Assembly: GCA_051878315.1 (NCBI GenBank)
Contig: JBJEJW010000001.1
Span: forward strand, 1-6,540
Reading direction: 5' to 3'
Length of the DNA: 6,540 nucleotides
Origin: W0P28-013 sp051878315
GTDB taxonomy: Bacteria > Bacteroidota > Bacteroidia > Bacteroidales > Paludibacteraceae
In this document: positions 1 to 4,806 of the stretch, one piece after another
Numbering within the stretch: position 1 is the stretch's first letter
Layout of the letters: every line of letters starts with the position of its first letter
Program-made: the position numbers and the translations under genes
Notes under the pieces: model-generated
What the model saw: the letters and a program-made list of their open reading frames with translations, nothing else
Told to the model about the DNA's origin: nothing
Databases searched by the model: none

Positions 1-267
1 AAATACTTTTCCTTTTGTAGATGGTATGTTCAGTTTATCGTCCTTATCATTGTATTCTTGCAATTTATTCCGTGTATTTTTAGCAAATTCAAATCGTCGT
101 CTTACATCTGCCGGCACTACTGCGTCAGCCACCGGCACGAGTTGGTGTCGGCAGTTCCATCCACCGCAGTTCACTTGGAAATTCTCCGGCGTTGTCCCAT
201 CTATCATTCCGTATGGCAGACCTGTTTTATCGTAGATGGCGCATTGATGGTCGTTTTGTAAAAAATT
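1..267 (-). pseudogene. C-terminal part of a phage minor head (MuF-like) protein, truncated
   Basis: Read on the minus strand from 267 to the left edge there are 89 codons without a stop. The translation contains QCAIYDKTGLPYG (residues 8-20) followed by TTPENFQ and VNCGGWNCRHQLVPV (residues 32-46), then a charged tail. The Cys-Gly-Gly-Trp-Asn-Cys-Arg-His pattern is, from memory, typical of the C-terminal part of minor head or head-morphogenesis proteins in Mu-like and other tailed phages; these act in capsid assembly next to the portal. The gene continues past the left edge. On its N-terminal side the frame meets TAG (268-270) and further upstream TAA, with no start codon, so the front of the protein is missing. 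It may be a prophage remnant or the edge of a rearranged prophage. Plus-strand frames drawn over the same bases are shadows. I am fairly sure of the coding strand and less sure of the exact family. Confidence 0.7.
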
Positions 268-269
268 CT

Positions 270-491
270 ATGTCGTCATTCTTTTGTAGTTCAATTATTT
301 TTTATAATTTTGTAATCGCAACAATAACAAAGGAGTACGCTACTCAGATTGAGAAACTGCAAGACGCTCGCGATGCTGCAGTAAAACAGAGTGTTTCTCT
401 GCTTAAGCAAAACAGCGACTTGACGAAACAGAACTCGATTCTGTCGTCTGCTGCTACTGCTCCTCATATCAATGTTAATAATAACGGATAA
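270..491 (+). CDS. Small coiled-coil hypothetical protein, start uncertain
   Basis: I do not recognise this protein. From ATG 270 it would be 73 residues. Residues 21-58 are rich in Lys, Gln, Asp, Glu and Ala with heptad-like spacing (QIEKLQDARDAAVKQ, SLLKQNSDLTKQNSIL), suggesting a coiled coil, and the tail ends in Asn-Val-Asn-Asn-Asn-Gly. The hydrophobic N-terminus (SSIIFYNFVIATI) looks less protein-like and overlaps a good promoter match at 283-312, so translation may really begin later, or this may be the 3' remnant of a longer gene cut at the junction near 270-320. An in-frame ATG at 192 exists but lies over the antisense phage gene and is unlikely. AAAGGAG occurs at about 330, yet no ATG, GTG or TTG follows at normal distance in this frame. 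It ends four bases before the likely start of the GIY-YIG gene. Confidence 0.35.
   Translation: MSSFFCSSIIFYNFVIATITKEYATQIEKLQDARDAAVKQSVSLLKQNSDLTKQNSILSSAATAPHINVNNNG
283..312 (+). promoter_or_regulatory. Bacteroidota-type promoter for the accessory cluster
   Basis: TTTG at 283-286 and TAATTTTG at 305-312 are separated by 18 bases, close to the Bacteroidota sigma-ABfr consensus (TTTG at -33, TAnnTTTG at -7). The start of transcription would be near 318-320, so this could drive the coiled-coil ORF and the GIY-YIG gene. The spacer is slightly shorter than the 20 bases seen in other promoters of this window. Confidence 0.5.
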
Positions 492-495
492 TAAT

Positions 496-1185
496 ATGTG
501 TGAAACGGACTATGGATTGATTTATGTGCTTACGAACGAATGCATGCCTAACCTTATAAAGATAGGTCAGACTTCGCGTAAAGATTTGAAATGTCGAATG
601 AAAGAATTATACTCGACCGGTGTTCCTGCGCCGTTCGATTGTGCATGTGCATACAAGGTTGAACTTGGCAGGTTGGATGCTGTCGAGAAAGGTCTGCATG
701 CGCTATTTGATGAGTATCGCGTTCCGTCAGGTCGCGAGTTCTTCTATACAACTCCGCAAAAGGTTAATATCGCAATGCAGTCAATCGGTAACTTCCAACT
801 ATCAGACGATGCCACCGTTGAGGTGCAAAAAGAGATTGACGATGTCGTGAGCGAGGACGAGCAAAAGCACAAATCGCCCAATATGGATTTCTTGAAGATG
901 GGACTAAAAATTGGCGATAAACTTATTTTTTCGCAATCGAAGAGTTCCGAAAAAGCAATCACATGCAACGTTCACTCTTCGCGAAAGGTGTTGTATAATG
1001 GTCAAGTTATCTCGCTTTCTCGTCTTACTCAATCACTCATCGATTCCAAGTGGGCGCGACGTCCTGCTCCGTATTGGGAGACAGAGTCGGGCGACAATTT
1101 GCTTGATTTATATCTTCAGTACATAGTTTATGAAATGTCTGATTTGGAGTCTGTAAATAACATTGTATCTTCTTCTTACGAATAA
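496..1185 (+). CDS. GIY-YIG nuclease family protein with C-terminal RAMA-like domain
   Basis: The protein has 229 residues from ATG 496. Residues 7-24 read GLIYVLTN...IKIG, the core of the GIY-YIG fold in the T5orf172/Mug113-like branch, where the second tyrosine is replaced (KIG instead of YIG). Arg34 in RMKEL, Glu64 and His68 in EKGLHALF, and Glu81 in GREFF sit where catalytic and metal-binding residues are expected, so nuclease activity is plausible. About residues 85-130 form an acidic linker. Residues 135-205 (GLKIGDKLIF, then VLYNGQVISLSRLTQSLID, then YWETESGDNLLDLY) resemble the RAMA or related modification-associated fold found behind nucleases and adenine methylases; that assignment is from memory. 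Substrate and role are unknown; no partner methylase is visible. I prefer ATG 496, four bases after the upstream stop; the in-frame ATG at 472 would add eight residues and overlap the previous ORF. Confidence 0.85.
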   Translation: MCETDYGLIYVLTNECMPNLIKIGQTSRKDLKCRMKELYSTGVPAPFDCACAYKVELGRLDAVEKGLHALFDEYRVPSGREFFYTTPQKVNIAMQSIGNFQLSDDATVEVQKEIDDVVSEDEQKHKSPNMDFLKMGLKIGDKLIFSQSKSSEKAITCNVHSSRKVLYNGQVISLSRLTQSLIDSKWARRPAPYWETESGDNLLDLYLQYIVYEMSDLESVNNIVSSSYE

Positions 1186-1204
1186 TTTCTAAATAATAAT
1201 AACT

Positions 1205-1582
1205 ATGAAAAAAAATTTATTATCACTCGCATTCTTGTTTCTTTCTTTTGTCTGTGTTTTCGCTCAAGGTAGGTCTATAAGTCTTGCAAAGAAAATAACA
1301 GAACCTTACATCACATACGATGGAGACACATTGTGTGTCAATAAGACCTCGTTGCAATTGCTTGATTGTTCCGGCGACAACAATCAATATAAGTATGTGC
1401 AACTTCTTAATAACTTTAACGAACCAATCAGCACTGCTACGAGCAAACATGCTATGAAAAAGCAGCCGATTAAGTTCTTCAAAGTTCAGGACGACGTTGT
1501 CTATGCTTTCACAGAGTATTTTTGCATCAATGTTGAAGCCGCTTTATATTCGAAGGAGATACGAATAATAAAAATTAAATGA
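1205..1582 (+). CDS. Small secreted hypothetical protein
   Basis: This 125-residue protein begins with a textbook signal peptide: MKKN, then a hydrophobic core (LLSLAFLFLSFVCVF) and a probable signal peptidase I site after Ala20 (VFA-QG). There is no lipobox cysteine at the cleavage site, so it is probably periplasmic or secreted rather than lipid-anchored. The mature part of about 105 residues has alternating polar and hydrophobic stretches suggestive of beta strands, and two or three cysteines that could form a disulphide. I do not recognise the family and assign no function. It starts 19 bases after the GIY-YIG gene and ends four bases before the helix-turn-helix gene, so the three are probably co-transcribed. 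The pairing of an exported protein with a nuclease-like protein has no obvious explanation. Confidence 0.75.
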   Translation: MKKNLLSLAFLFLSFVCVFAQGRSISLAKKITEPYITYDGDTLCVNKTSLQLLDCSGDNNQYKYVQLLNNFNEPISTATSKHAMKKQPIKFFKVQDDVVYAFTEYFCINVEAALYSKEIRIIKIK

Positions 1583-1586
1583 TTTT

Positions 1587-1838
1587 ATGCGTAGCGAAGA
1601 ACGTATGGAAATAAACAAGAGATTCCTCAAGGCTTACCGTATCTTATATTTGGACGAAAATGTCAACAATAAGAAAGATTTCTGCTTAAGAGTAGGATTG
1701 ATTTGTCAAAATCTGTCAAAGATAGAAAGGTACGAGATGTCGTGCACGATTGAGAATTTATACAATCTATCGACTAATTTTGGCGTTTCTTTGAATTGGA
1801 TTTTTTTCGGAGAGGGCGATTTTTATGCCAACAATTAA
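1587..1838 (+). CDS. XRE-family helix-turn-helix DNA-binding protein
   Basis: An 83-residue protein matching the small helix-turn-helix regulators common in Bacteroidota and their phages. The pattern INKRF (residues 9-13), NNKKDFCLRVGL (27-38), QNLSKIERYEMSCTIENLY (41-59) and the closing GVSLNWIFFGEGDFY (67-81) follows the usual order of helices; N-W-x-x-x-G-E-G is characteristic of the end of this domain in prophage-repressor-like proteins. The recognition helix is expected around residues 38-50. It has no other domain. ATG 1587 is four bases after the preceding stop; ATG 1605 (MEINKRF) is preceded by GAAGA and fits the usual start of such proteins equally well. It may autoregulate the cluster, but no operator repeat is evident. 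It is followed by the terminator at 1913-1953. Confidence 0.75.
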   Translation: MRSEERMEINKRFLKAYRILYLDENVNNKKDFCLRVGLICQNLSKIERYEMSCTIENLYNLSTNFGVSLNWIFFGEGDFYANN

Positions 1839-1912
1839 GTACAGATTATCATCTCGGTTCGCCTTTGCAAATTATCCATTCCGCGTAAAATAGCCGCCGG
1901 AATCACAACAAG

Positions 1913-1953
1913 ACGACAACAATCTAACAATTAGAGAATTGTCGTTTCTTTTT
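1913..1953 (+). terminator. Intrinsic terminator after the HTH gene
   Basis: ACGACAA (1913-1919) pairs with TTGTCGT (1939-1945), and inside it TCTAA (1923-1927) pairs with TTAGA (1931-1935) around a CAA loop, with a small symmetric internal loop (CAA/GAA). A T-rich tract (TTCTTTTT) follows. It lies about 75 bases after the HTH stop and would end the accessory transcript before the small RNA promoter begins. No gene is seen in 1839-1912. Confidence 0.75.
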
Positions 1954-1964
1954 ATCGAAAAAAA

Positions 1965-1996
1965 TTTGCGTGGAAAAAAAATGTGTGGTAACTTTG
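1965..1996 (+). promoter_or_regulatory. Bacteroidota-type promoter of an orphan small RNA
   Basis: TTTG at 1965-1968 and TAACTTTG at 1989-1996 are separated by 20 bases, a full match to the TTTG / TAnnTTTG consensus. The transcript should start at about 2001-2004. The nearest downstream plus-strand protein gene (def) is beyond a strong terminator and has its own promoter match, so this promoter appears to serve only the short region up to 2150. Confidence 0.75.
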
Positions 1997-2001
1997 CAGT
2001 G

Positions 2002-2144
2002 GATTTGAAATGTGCAAGTTTCCTATCCATTTGCTTTGATGACCTTTGCACGGGTCACATCGTAAACAACCGATTTAGTTCGAGGAAAGCAAGACACCAT
2101 GTGATTTTGCTTATTGAGAGGAGGAAACTCCTCTCATTTTTTTG
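2002..2144 (+). ncRNA. Putative orphan small RNA, about 140 nt
   Basis: The region is bracketed by a consensus promoter and a strong terminator and contains no credible protein gene. Several pairings are possible: GATG-ACC (2038-2044) with GGT-CA-CATC (2053-2061); TTGCTTT (2031-2037) with AAAGCAA (2086-2092); TTTCCT (2019-2024) with AGGAAA (2083-2088); and GTGCAA (2012-2017) with TTGCAC (2046-2051). Some are mutually exclusive, so the RNA could switch folds. A nine-codon ORF (2010-2039, MCKFPIHLL) is present but probably by chance. I could not match it to tmRNA, RNase P RNA or the signal-recognition-particle RNA: the GGAAGCAG core of the latter is not in the right context. A 6S-type or lineage-specific RNA is possible. 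The 3' end is the terminator hairpin itself; the exact 5' end is inferred. Confidence 0.6.
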
Positions 2145-2150
2145 TTTTTT
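2116..2150 (+). terminator. Intrinsic terminator of the small RNA
   Basis: GAGAGGAG (2116-2123) pairs perfectly with CTCCTCTC (2128-2135) around a GAAA tetraloop of the GNRA type. Seven T residues follow after one A, then G and six more T. This is the strongest terminator in the window. From here to 2239 I see nothing further. Confidence 0.9.
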
Positions 2151-2239
2151 ATGAGTTTCATATACAAATTTTCCGGCAAATACAGTATTTCAAAAAGCGA
2201 ATATGTTTTTTATTGGTAAAAACAGAGGGATGCATTAAC

Positions 2240-2273
2240 AAAAAAAGAGTGCAACAATTCTTGTTACACTCTT
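2240..2273 (-). terminator. Intrinsic terminator of tRNA-Pro
   Basis: On the minus strand, AAGAGTG (2273-2267) pairs with CACTCTT (2251-2245) and the inner TTGTT/AACAA arms extend this to 12 pairs with one A/C mismatch and a three-base loop. A run of T follows (A run 2240-2246 on the plus strand). It begins ten bases after the mature 3' end of the tRNA. Confidence 0.88.
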
Positions 2274-2282
2274 CACAAAGCG

Positions 2283-2355
2283 TCGGGGTGACACGACTCG
2301 AACGTGCGACCACCTGGTCCCAAACCAGGTACACTACCAACTGTGCTACACCCCG
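2283..2355 (-). tRNA. tRNA-Pro (anticodon UGG)
   Basis: The minus strand from 2355 to 2283 folds as a full cloverleaf. The acceptor stem is CGGGGTG (2355-2349) with CACCCCG (2290-2284) and discriminator A at 2283. The C1-G72 pair is a hallmark of bacterial tRNA-Pro. The anticodon stem CCTGG/CCAGG encloses the loop TTTGGGA, which places UGG at 34-36 (plus-strand 2322-2320). The T arm contains GTTCGAGTC. CCA is not encoded, because ACG follows the stem, so it must be added after transcription. The UGG anticodon can read most or all proline codons. It is transcribed alone from its own promoter at 2368-2399 and terminated at 2240-2273. Confidence 0.97.
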
Positions 2356-2367
2356 ATTTTGCAGGTG

Positions 2368-2399
2368 CAAAATTACAACTTATTTTTTGTATACGCAAA
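2368..2399 (-). promoter_or_regulatory. Promoter of tRNA-Pro
   Basis: On the minus strand TTTG (2399-2396) and TAATTTTG (2375-2368) are separated by 20 bases, matching the Bacteroidota consensus exactly. The -7 element ends 12 bases before the mature tRNA 5' end, so transcription would begin within a few bases of the tRNA. It is divergent from the def promoter. Confidence 0.8.
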
Positions 2400-2434
2400 T
2401 TGCAGCCTATTTTTTTTCGTTATTTGCAAAAAAA

Positions 2435-2465
2435 TTGGTCATTTGAAAGTTATTTCGTATTTTTG
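2435..2465 (+). promoter_or_regulatory. Probable promoter of def
   Basis: TATTTTTG at 2458-2465 matches the TAnnTTTG -7 element. The best -33 candidate is TTGG at 2435-2438, 19 bases upstream and one base off TTTG. The leader to the def ATG would be about 25-30 bases. Together with the tRNA promoter this makes a compact divergent promoter region in 2356-2498. Confidence 0.55.
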
Positions 2466-2498
2466 CATACATTTTTTTTCGAACAAACATAGCAAATT

Positions 2499-3047
2499 AT
2501 GATTTTACCAATGTACTTATACGGGCAACCGGTTTTACGCAGAATCGCCGACCCGATATCAAACGATTACCCCGATTTGCAAACACTGATTAACGACATG
2601 TTCGAAACCATGTACAAATCGGACGGCATCGGTTTGGCTGCGCCACAAATCGGTTTGAGCATTCGTGTCATTGTTATCGACGCATCGCCATTGGCCGACG
2701 ATTATCCCGAATTGGCCAACAGCAAACTAACCTTAATCAACCCGCAAATAATTGCAGCCGATGGCGACGATGTTACGTCGGAAGAAGGCTGTTTGAGCCT
2801 GCCCGGCGTACACGAAAACGTTACCCGTAAAAATCGCATTCACATCACCTATTTCGATGAGCAGTGGCAAGCCCACGACGAGGTCGTCGAAGGCTATTTG
2901 GCACGCGTCATGCAACACGAATACGACCATTTGGAAGGACACGTTTTCACTGACCGTATTTCGCCTATCCGACGCCAACTCATCAAAGGCAAACTCACCA
3001 ATATAGCCAAAGGCAAAGCACGCTGTTCGTACAAAACGAAACGATAG
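2499..3047 (+). CDS. def: Peptide deformylase
   Basis: Removes the formyl group from the N-terminal methionine of newly made proteins in the cytoplasm, the first step of N-terminal maturation. All three family motifs are intact in 182 residues: GIGLAAPQIG at 43-52 (motif 1), EGCLS at 96-100 with metal ligand Cys98, and HEYDH at 140-144 with His140 and His144 as ligands and Glu141 as catalytic base. Length is normal for a bacterial deformylase. The start at ATG 2499 gives MILPMYLYGQPVLR, which fits the family N-terminus; ATG 2511 would remove part of it. No clear Shine-Dalgarno is present, only an A-rich leader, as is common in Bacteroidota. It is followed after 12 bases by the TrmN6-like gene, suggesting an operon. 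Unlike many genomes, fmt does not follow. Confidence 0.97.
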   Translation: MILPMYLYGQPVLRRIADPISNDYPDLQTLINDMFETMYKSDGIGLAAPQIGLSIRVIVIDASPLADDYPELANSKLTLINPQIIAADGDDVTSEEGCLSLPGVHENVTRKNRIHITYFDEQWQAHDEVVEGYLARVMQHEYDHLEGHVFTDRISPIRRQLIKGKLTNIAKGKARCSYKTKR

Positions 3048-3059
3048 CAGTCGCAATCG

Positions 3060-3767
3060 ATGGCACATTTTTCGTTCAAGCAGTTCGACATCAATCAAGA
3101 CCGTTGCGCCATGAAAGTGGGTACCGACGGCGTACTGCTTGGTGCGTGGTGTACCATCGACAATTACCGCTGCGTTCTCGACATCGGCACAGGCACCGGT
3201 TTGTTAGCACTAATGATTGCTCAACGTAACACGCAGGCTTACATCGATGCCGTCGAAATCGATGCCGACGCAGCACAACAAGCACGCGAAAATTGCGCCG
3301 CATCGCCTTTCGGCACGCGCATCAGCGTATGGCATGACGACATCCGCACATTTGTTGCGCCCCACGCCACTGCCTACGACTCCATCGTCTGCAATCCGCC
3401 TTACTTCGCCGATGCACTAAAATGTCCCGACACGCAACGCAGCATCGCACGCCACAACGACACATTGCCATTCGATGCGTTGTTGAATGCCGTTAGTCGT
3501 CTGTTGGCCGCCGATGGACGTTTCAGCACCATTCTACCCTGCCACGAAGCAATATTATTCACCGAAATGGCCGCCGCGCAACAATTTTATCTGACACGGC
3601 TGACGCATCTGCTGCCAACACCGTCAAGTACGGAGAAACGACGACTATTGGAATTTGAGCGTCGTCCCGGTCTGCTATGCGAAGACAGCCTCATAATCGA
3701 ATTAGCACGACATCAATATTCGCAGGAATATCGCGATTTAACAAAAAATTTCTACCTAAAATTTTGA
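3060..3767 (+). CDS. trmN6: tRNA1(Val) (adenine(37)-N6)-methyltransferase, TrmN6/YfiC family
   Basis: Predicted to methylate N6 of A37, next to the anticodon of tRNA-Val, using S-adenosylmethionine. The 235 residues (E. coli TrmN6 is slightly longer) show the family N-terminus FDINQDRCAMKVGTDGVLLG (9-28), the S-adenosylmethionine loop DIGTGTG (41-47), the acidic end of the next strand VEID (65-68) and the catalytic NPPYF (112-116) typical of N6-adenine methyltransferases. The fold is a single Rossmann domain with no added domain. It starts 12 bases after def, so the two are likely co-transcribed. Its stop codon overlaps the -33 element of the next promoter. Exact tRNA specificity is inferred from the family. 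HemK/PrmC-type enzymes share NPPY but lack the MKVGTDGVLLG segment. Confidence 0.93.
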   Translation: MAHFSFKQFDINQDRCAMKVGTDGVLLGAWCTIDNYRCVLDIGTGTGLLALMIAQRNTQAYIDAVEIDADAAQQARENCAASPFGTRISVWHDDIRTFVAPHATAYDSIVCNPPYFADALKCPDTQRSIARHNDTLPFDALLNAVSRLLAADGRFSTILPCHEAILFTEMAAAQQFYLTRLTHLLPTPSSTEKRRLLEFERRPGLLCEDSLIIELARHQYSQEYRDLTKNFYLKF

Positions 3768-3794
3768 CAATTCAAAAAAATATGCGTAACTTTG
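3763..3794 (+). promoter_or_regulatory. Promoter of the nucleoside phosphorylase gene
   Basis: TTTG at 3763-3766 and TAACTTTG at 3787-3794 are separated by 20 bases, a full consensus match. The -33 element shares bases with the trmN6 TGA stop (3765-3767). Transcription should begin near 3800, giving a leader of about 50 bases. The -7 element is identical to that of the putative small RNA. Confidence 0.75.
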
Positions 3795-3852
3795 TTTTTT
3801 CATTAGTATAAAAACTGCAAACATACCATTAACCTTTTTAATTTCTATACCT

Positions 3853-4719
3853 ATGAGAGTAATACCACCTTCAGAACTGATTATCAACGGCGACGGCAGC
3901 ATTTTCCATCTGCATGTCAAACCGGAACAGATTGCCACCACCATTATTTTGTGCGGCGATCCCGAGCGCGTATCGATGATTGCCAGTCATTTCGACAGCG
4001 TAGAATGCGACATTTCGAGTCGTGAATTTCACACCATGACCGGCATGTACAAAGGCAAACGCATTTCAGCCGTATCGCACGGCATCGGGCCTGATAACAT
4101 CGACATTGTGCTGACCGAATTGGACGCATTGGTAAACGTCGATTTTGCCACACGCACCATCAAACCCGAACACACGACACTGACATTGGTACGTATCGGT
4201 ACATCGGGCGGACTACAAGAAATATCGCCGGTTGGCACTTATGTCGTATCGAAATATTCGATGGGTTTCGACGGTGTTTTGAACTATTATAAAACGCCTG
4301 ACGGTCTGATGGATTTGGACATGGAAACTGCATTTTGCAAACATGTGAATTGGAATCCGCGTTTAGCCCAACCGTATTGCGTGAAAGCCGACGAAAAATT
4401 GGTCGAACGCATCGGCTTCGATATGGTGAAAGGTATCACCATCGCCGCACCCGGTTTCTACGGACCGCAAGGCCGCTATGTACGCGCCGAACCGGCCGAT
4501 TTGGATTTGAACAAGAAAATTCAGTCGTTTGAATACAAAGGCGATGTCATTACCAACTTCGAGATGGAAGGCTCAATGGTAGCCGGTTTGGGTAAACTGC
4601 TGGGACACAAAGCCATGACCGTATGCGCCATCATTGCCGGACGTGTAGCGAAAAATATGAATACAGACTACCACGGTTCCATCGAAGGTTTGGTTGAAAA
4701 AGTGCTTGATCGCATTTAA
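3853..4719 (+). CDS. Nucleoside phosphorylase, uridine phosphorylase-like
   Basis: Cleaves a nucleoside with phosphate to give free base and (deoxy)ribose-1-phosphate, in cytoplasmic nucleoside salvage. The 288 residues carry the PNP_UDP_1 family signatures: GDPER at 35-39 (phosphate binding Gly and Arg), SHGIGPDN at 75-82, RIGTSGG at 114-120 (second phosphate site, close to RIGTTG of E. coli uridine phosphorylase), FYGPQGR at 202-208 in the position of the base-recognition Gln-x-Arg, and FEMEGS at 236-241, the Glu-Met-Glu ribose site. The Gln-Gly-Arg motif favours uridine or another pyrimidine over purine nucleosides, but substrate cannot be fixed from sequence. It is somewhat longer than E. 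coli Udp, with an N-terminal extension and an insert near 140-165. It has its own promoter and is separated from mnmE by 87 bases containing a hairpin. Confidence 0.92.
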   Translation: MRVIPPSELIINGDGSIFHLHVKPEQIATTIILCGDPERVSMIASHFDSVECDISSREFHTMTGMYKGKRISAVSHGIGPDNIDIVLTELDALVNVDFATRTIKPEHTTLTLVRIGTSGGLQEISPVGTYVVSKYSMGFDGVLNYYKTPDGLMDLDMETAFCKHVNWNPRLAQPYCVKADEKLVERIGFDMVKGITIAAPGFYGPQGRYVRAEPADLDLNKKIQSFEYKGDVITNFEMEGSMVAGLGKLLGHKAMTVCAIIAGRVAKNMNTDYHGSIEGLVEKVLDRI

Positions 4720-4733
4720 ACAAACGATACCGA

Positions 4734-4790
4734 CACCCTTTTCCCGCCTAAAGTTTCCCGATTGCGACGACAGTCGGGATGCTTTGGGTG
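4734..4790. repeat. Composite hairpin between phosphorylase and mnmE
   Basis: TCCCGATTG (4756-4764) pairs with CAGTCGGGA (4771-4779) around a CGACGA loop, with one T-G wobble. Outside it AAAG (4750-4753) pairs with CTTT (4782-4785) and CACCC (4734-4738) with GGGTG (4786-4790), with an unpaired stretch on the left side. No T-run follows, so it is not a standard terminator on the plus strand. It could protect or process a shared transcript, or be a copy of a dispersed palindromic element. It ends 16 bases before the mnmE ATG. Confidence 0.5.
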
Positions 4791-4806
4791 TGTAATATAC
4801 TTGCGT

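Noticed and set aside
26..261. Plus-strand ORFs at 26-235 and 58-261
   Set aside because: They lie antisense to the phage head protein fragment, whose minus-strand translation has a recognisable motif; they have no recognisable features.
2031..2092. Signal-recognition-particle RNA
   Set aside because: A GGAAAGCA-like string occurs, but the paired GGTC strand and the conserved tetraloop context are missing.
1939..2154. Plus-strand ORF of 71 codons
   Set aside because: It begins inside the terminator hairpin and runs across a consensus promoter and a second terminator; the composition is not protein-like.
2114..2492. ORFs across the tRNA region on both strands
   Set aside because: They overlap the tRNA-Pro gene, its terminator and the divergent promoters.
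4796..4803. TATACTTG as a promoter -7 element for mnmE
   Set aside because: It has one mismatch, no TTTG at the right distance upstream, and would start transcription inside or at the start codon.
4762..4806. TTG 4762 as the mnmE start
   Set aside because: It lies within a hairpin stem and adds residues unlike the family; ATG 4807 begins with the usual MnmE N-terminus.
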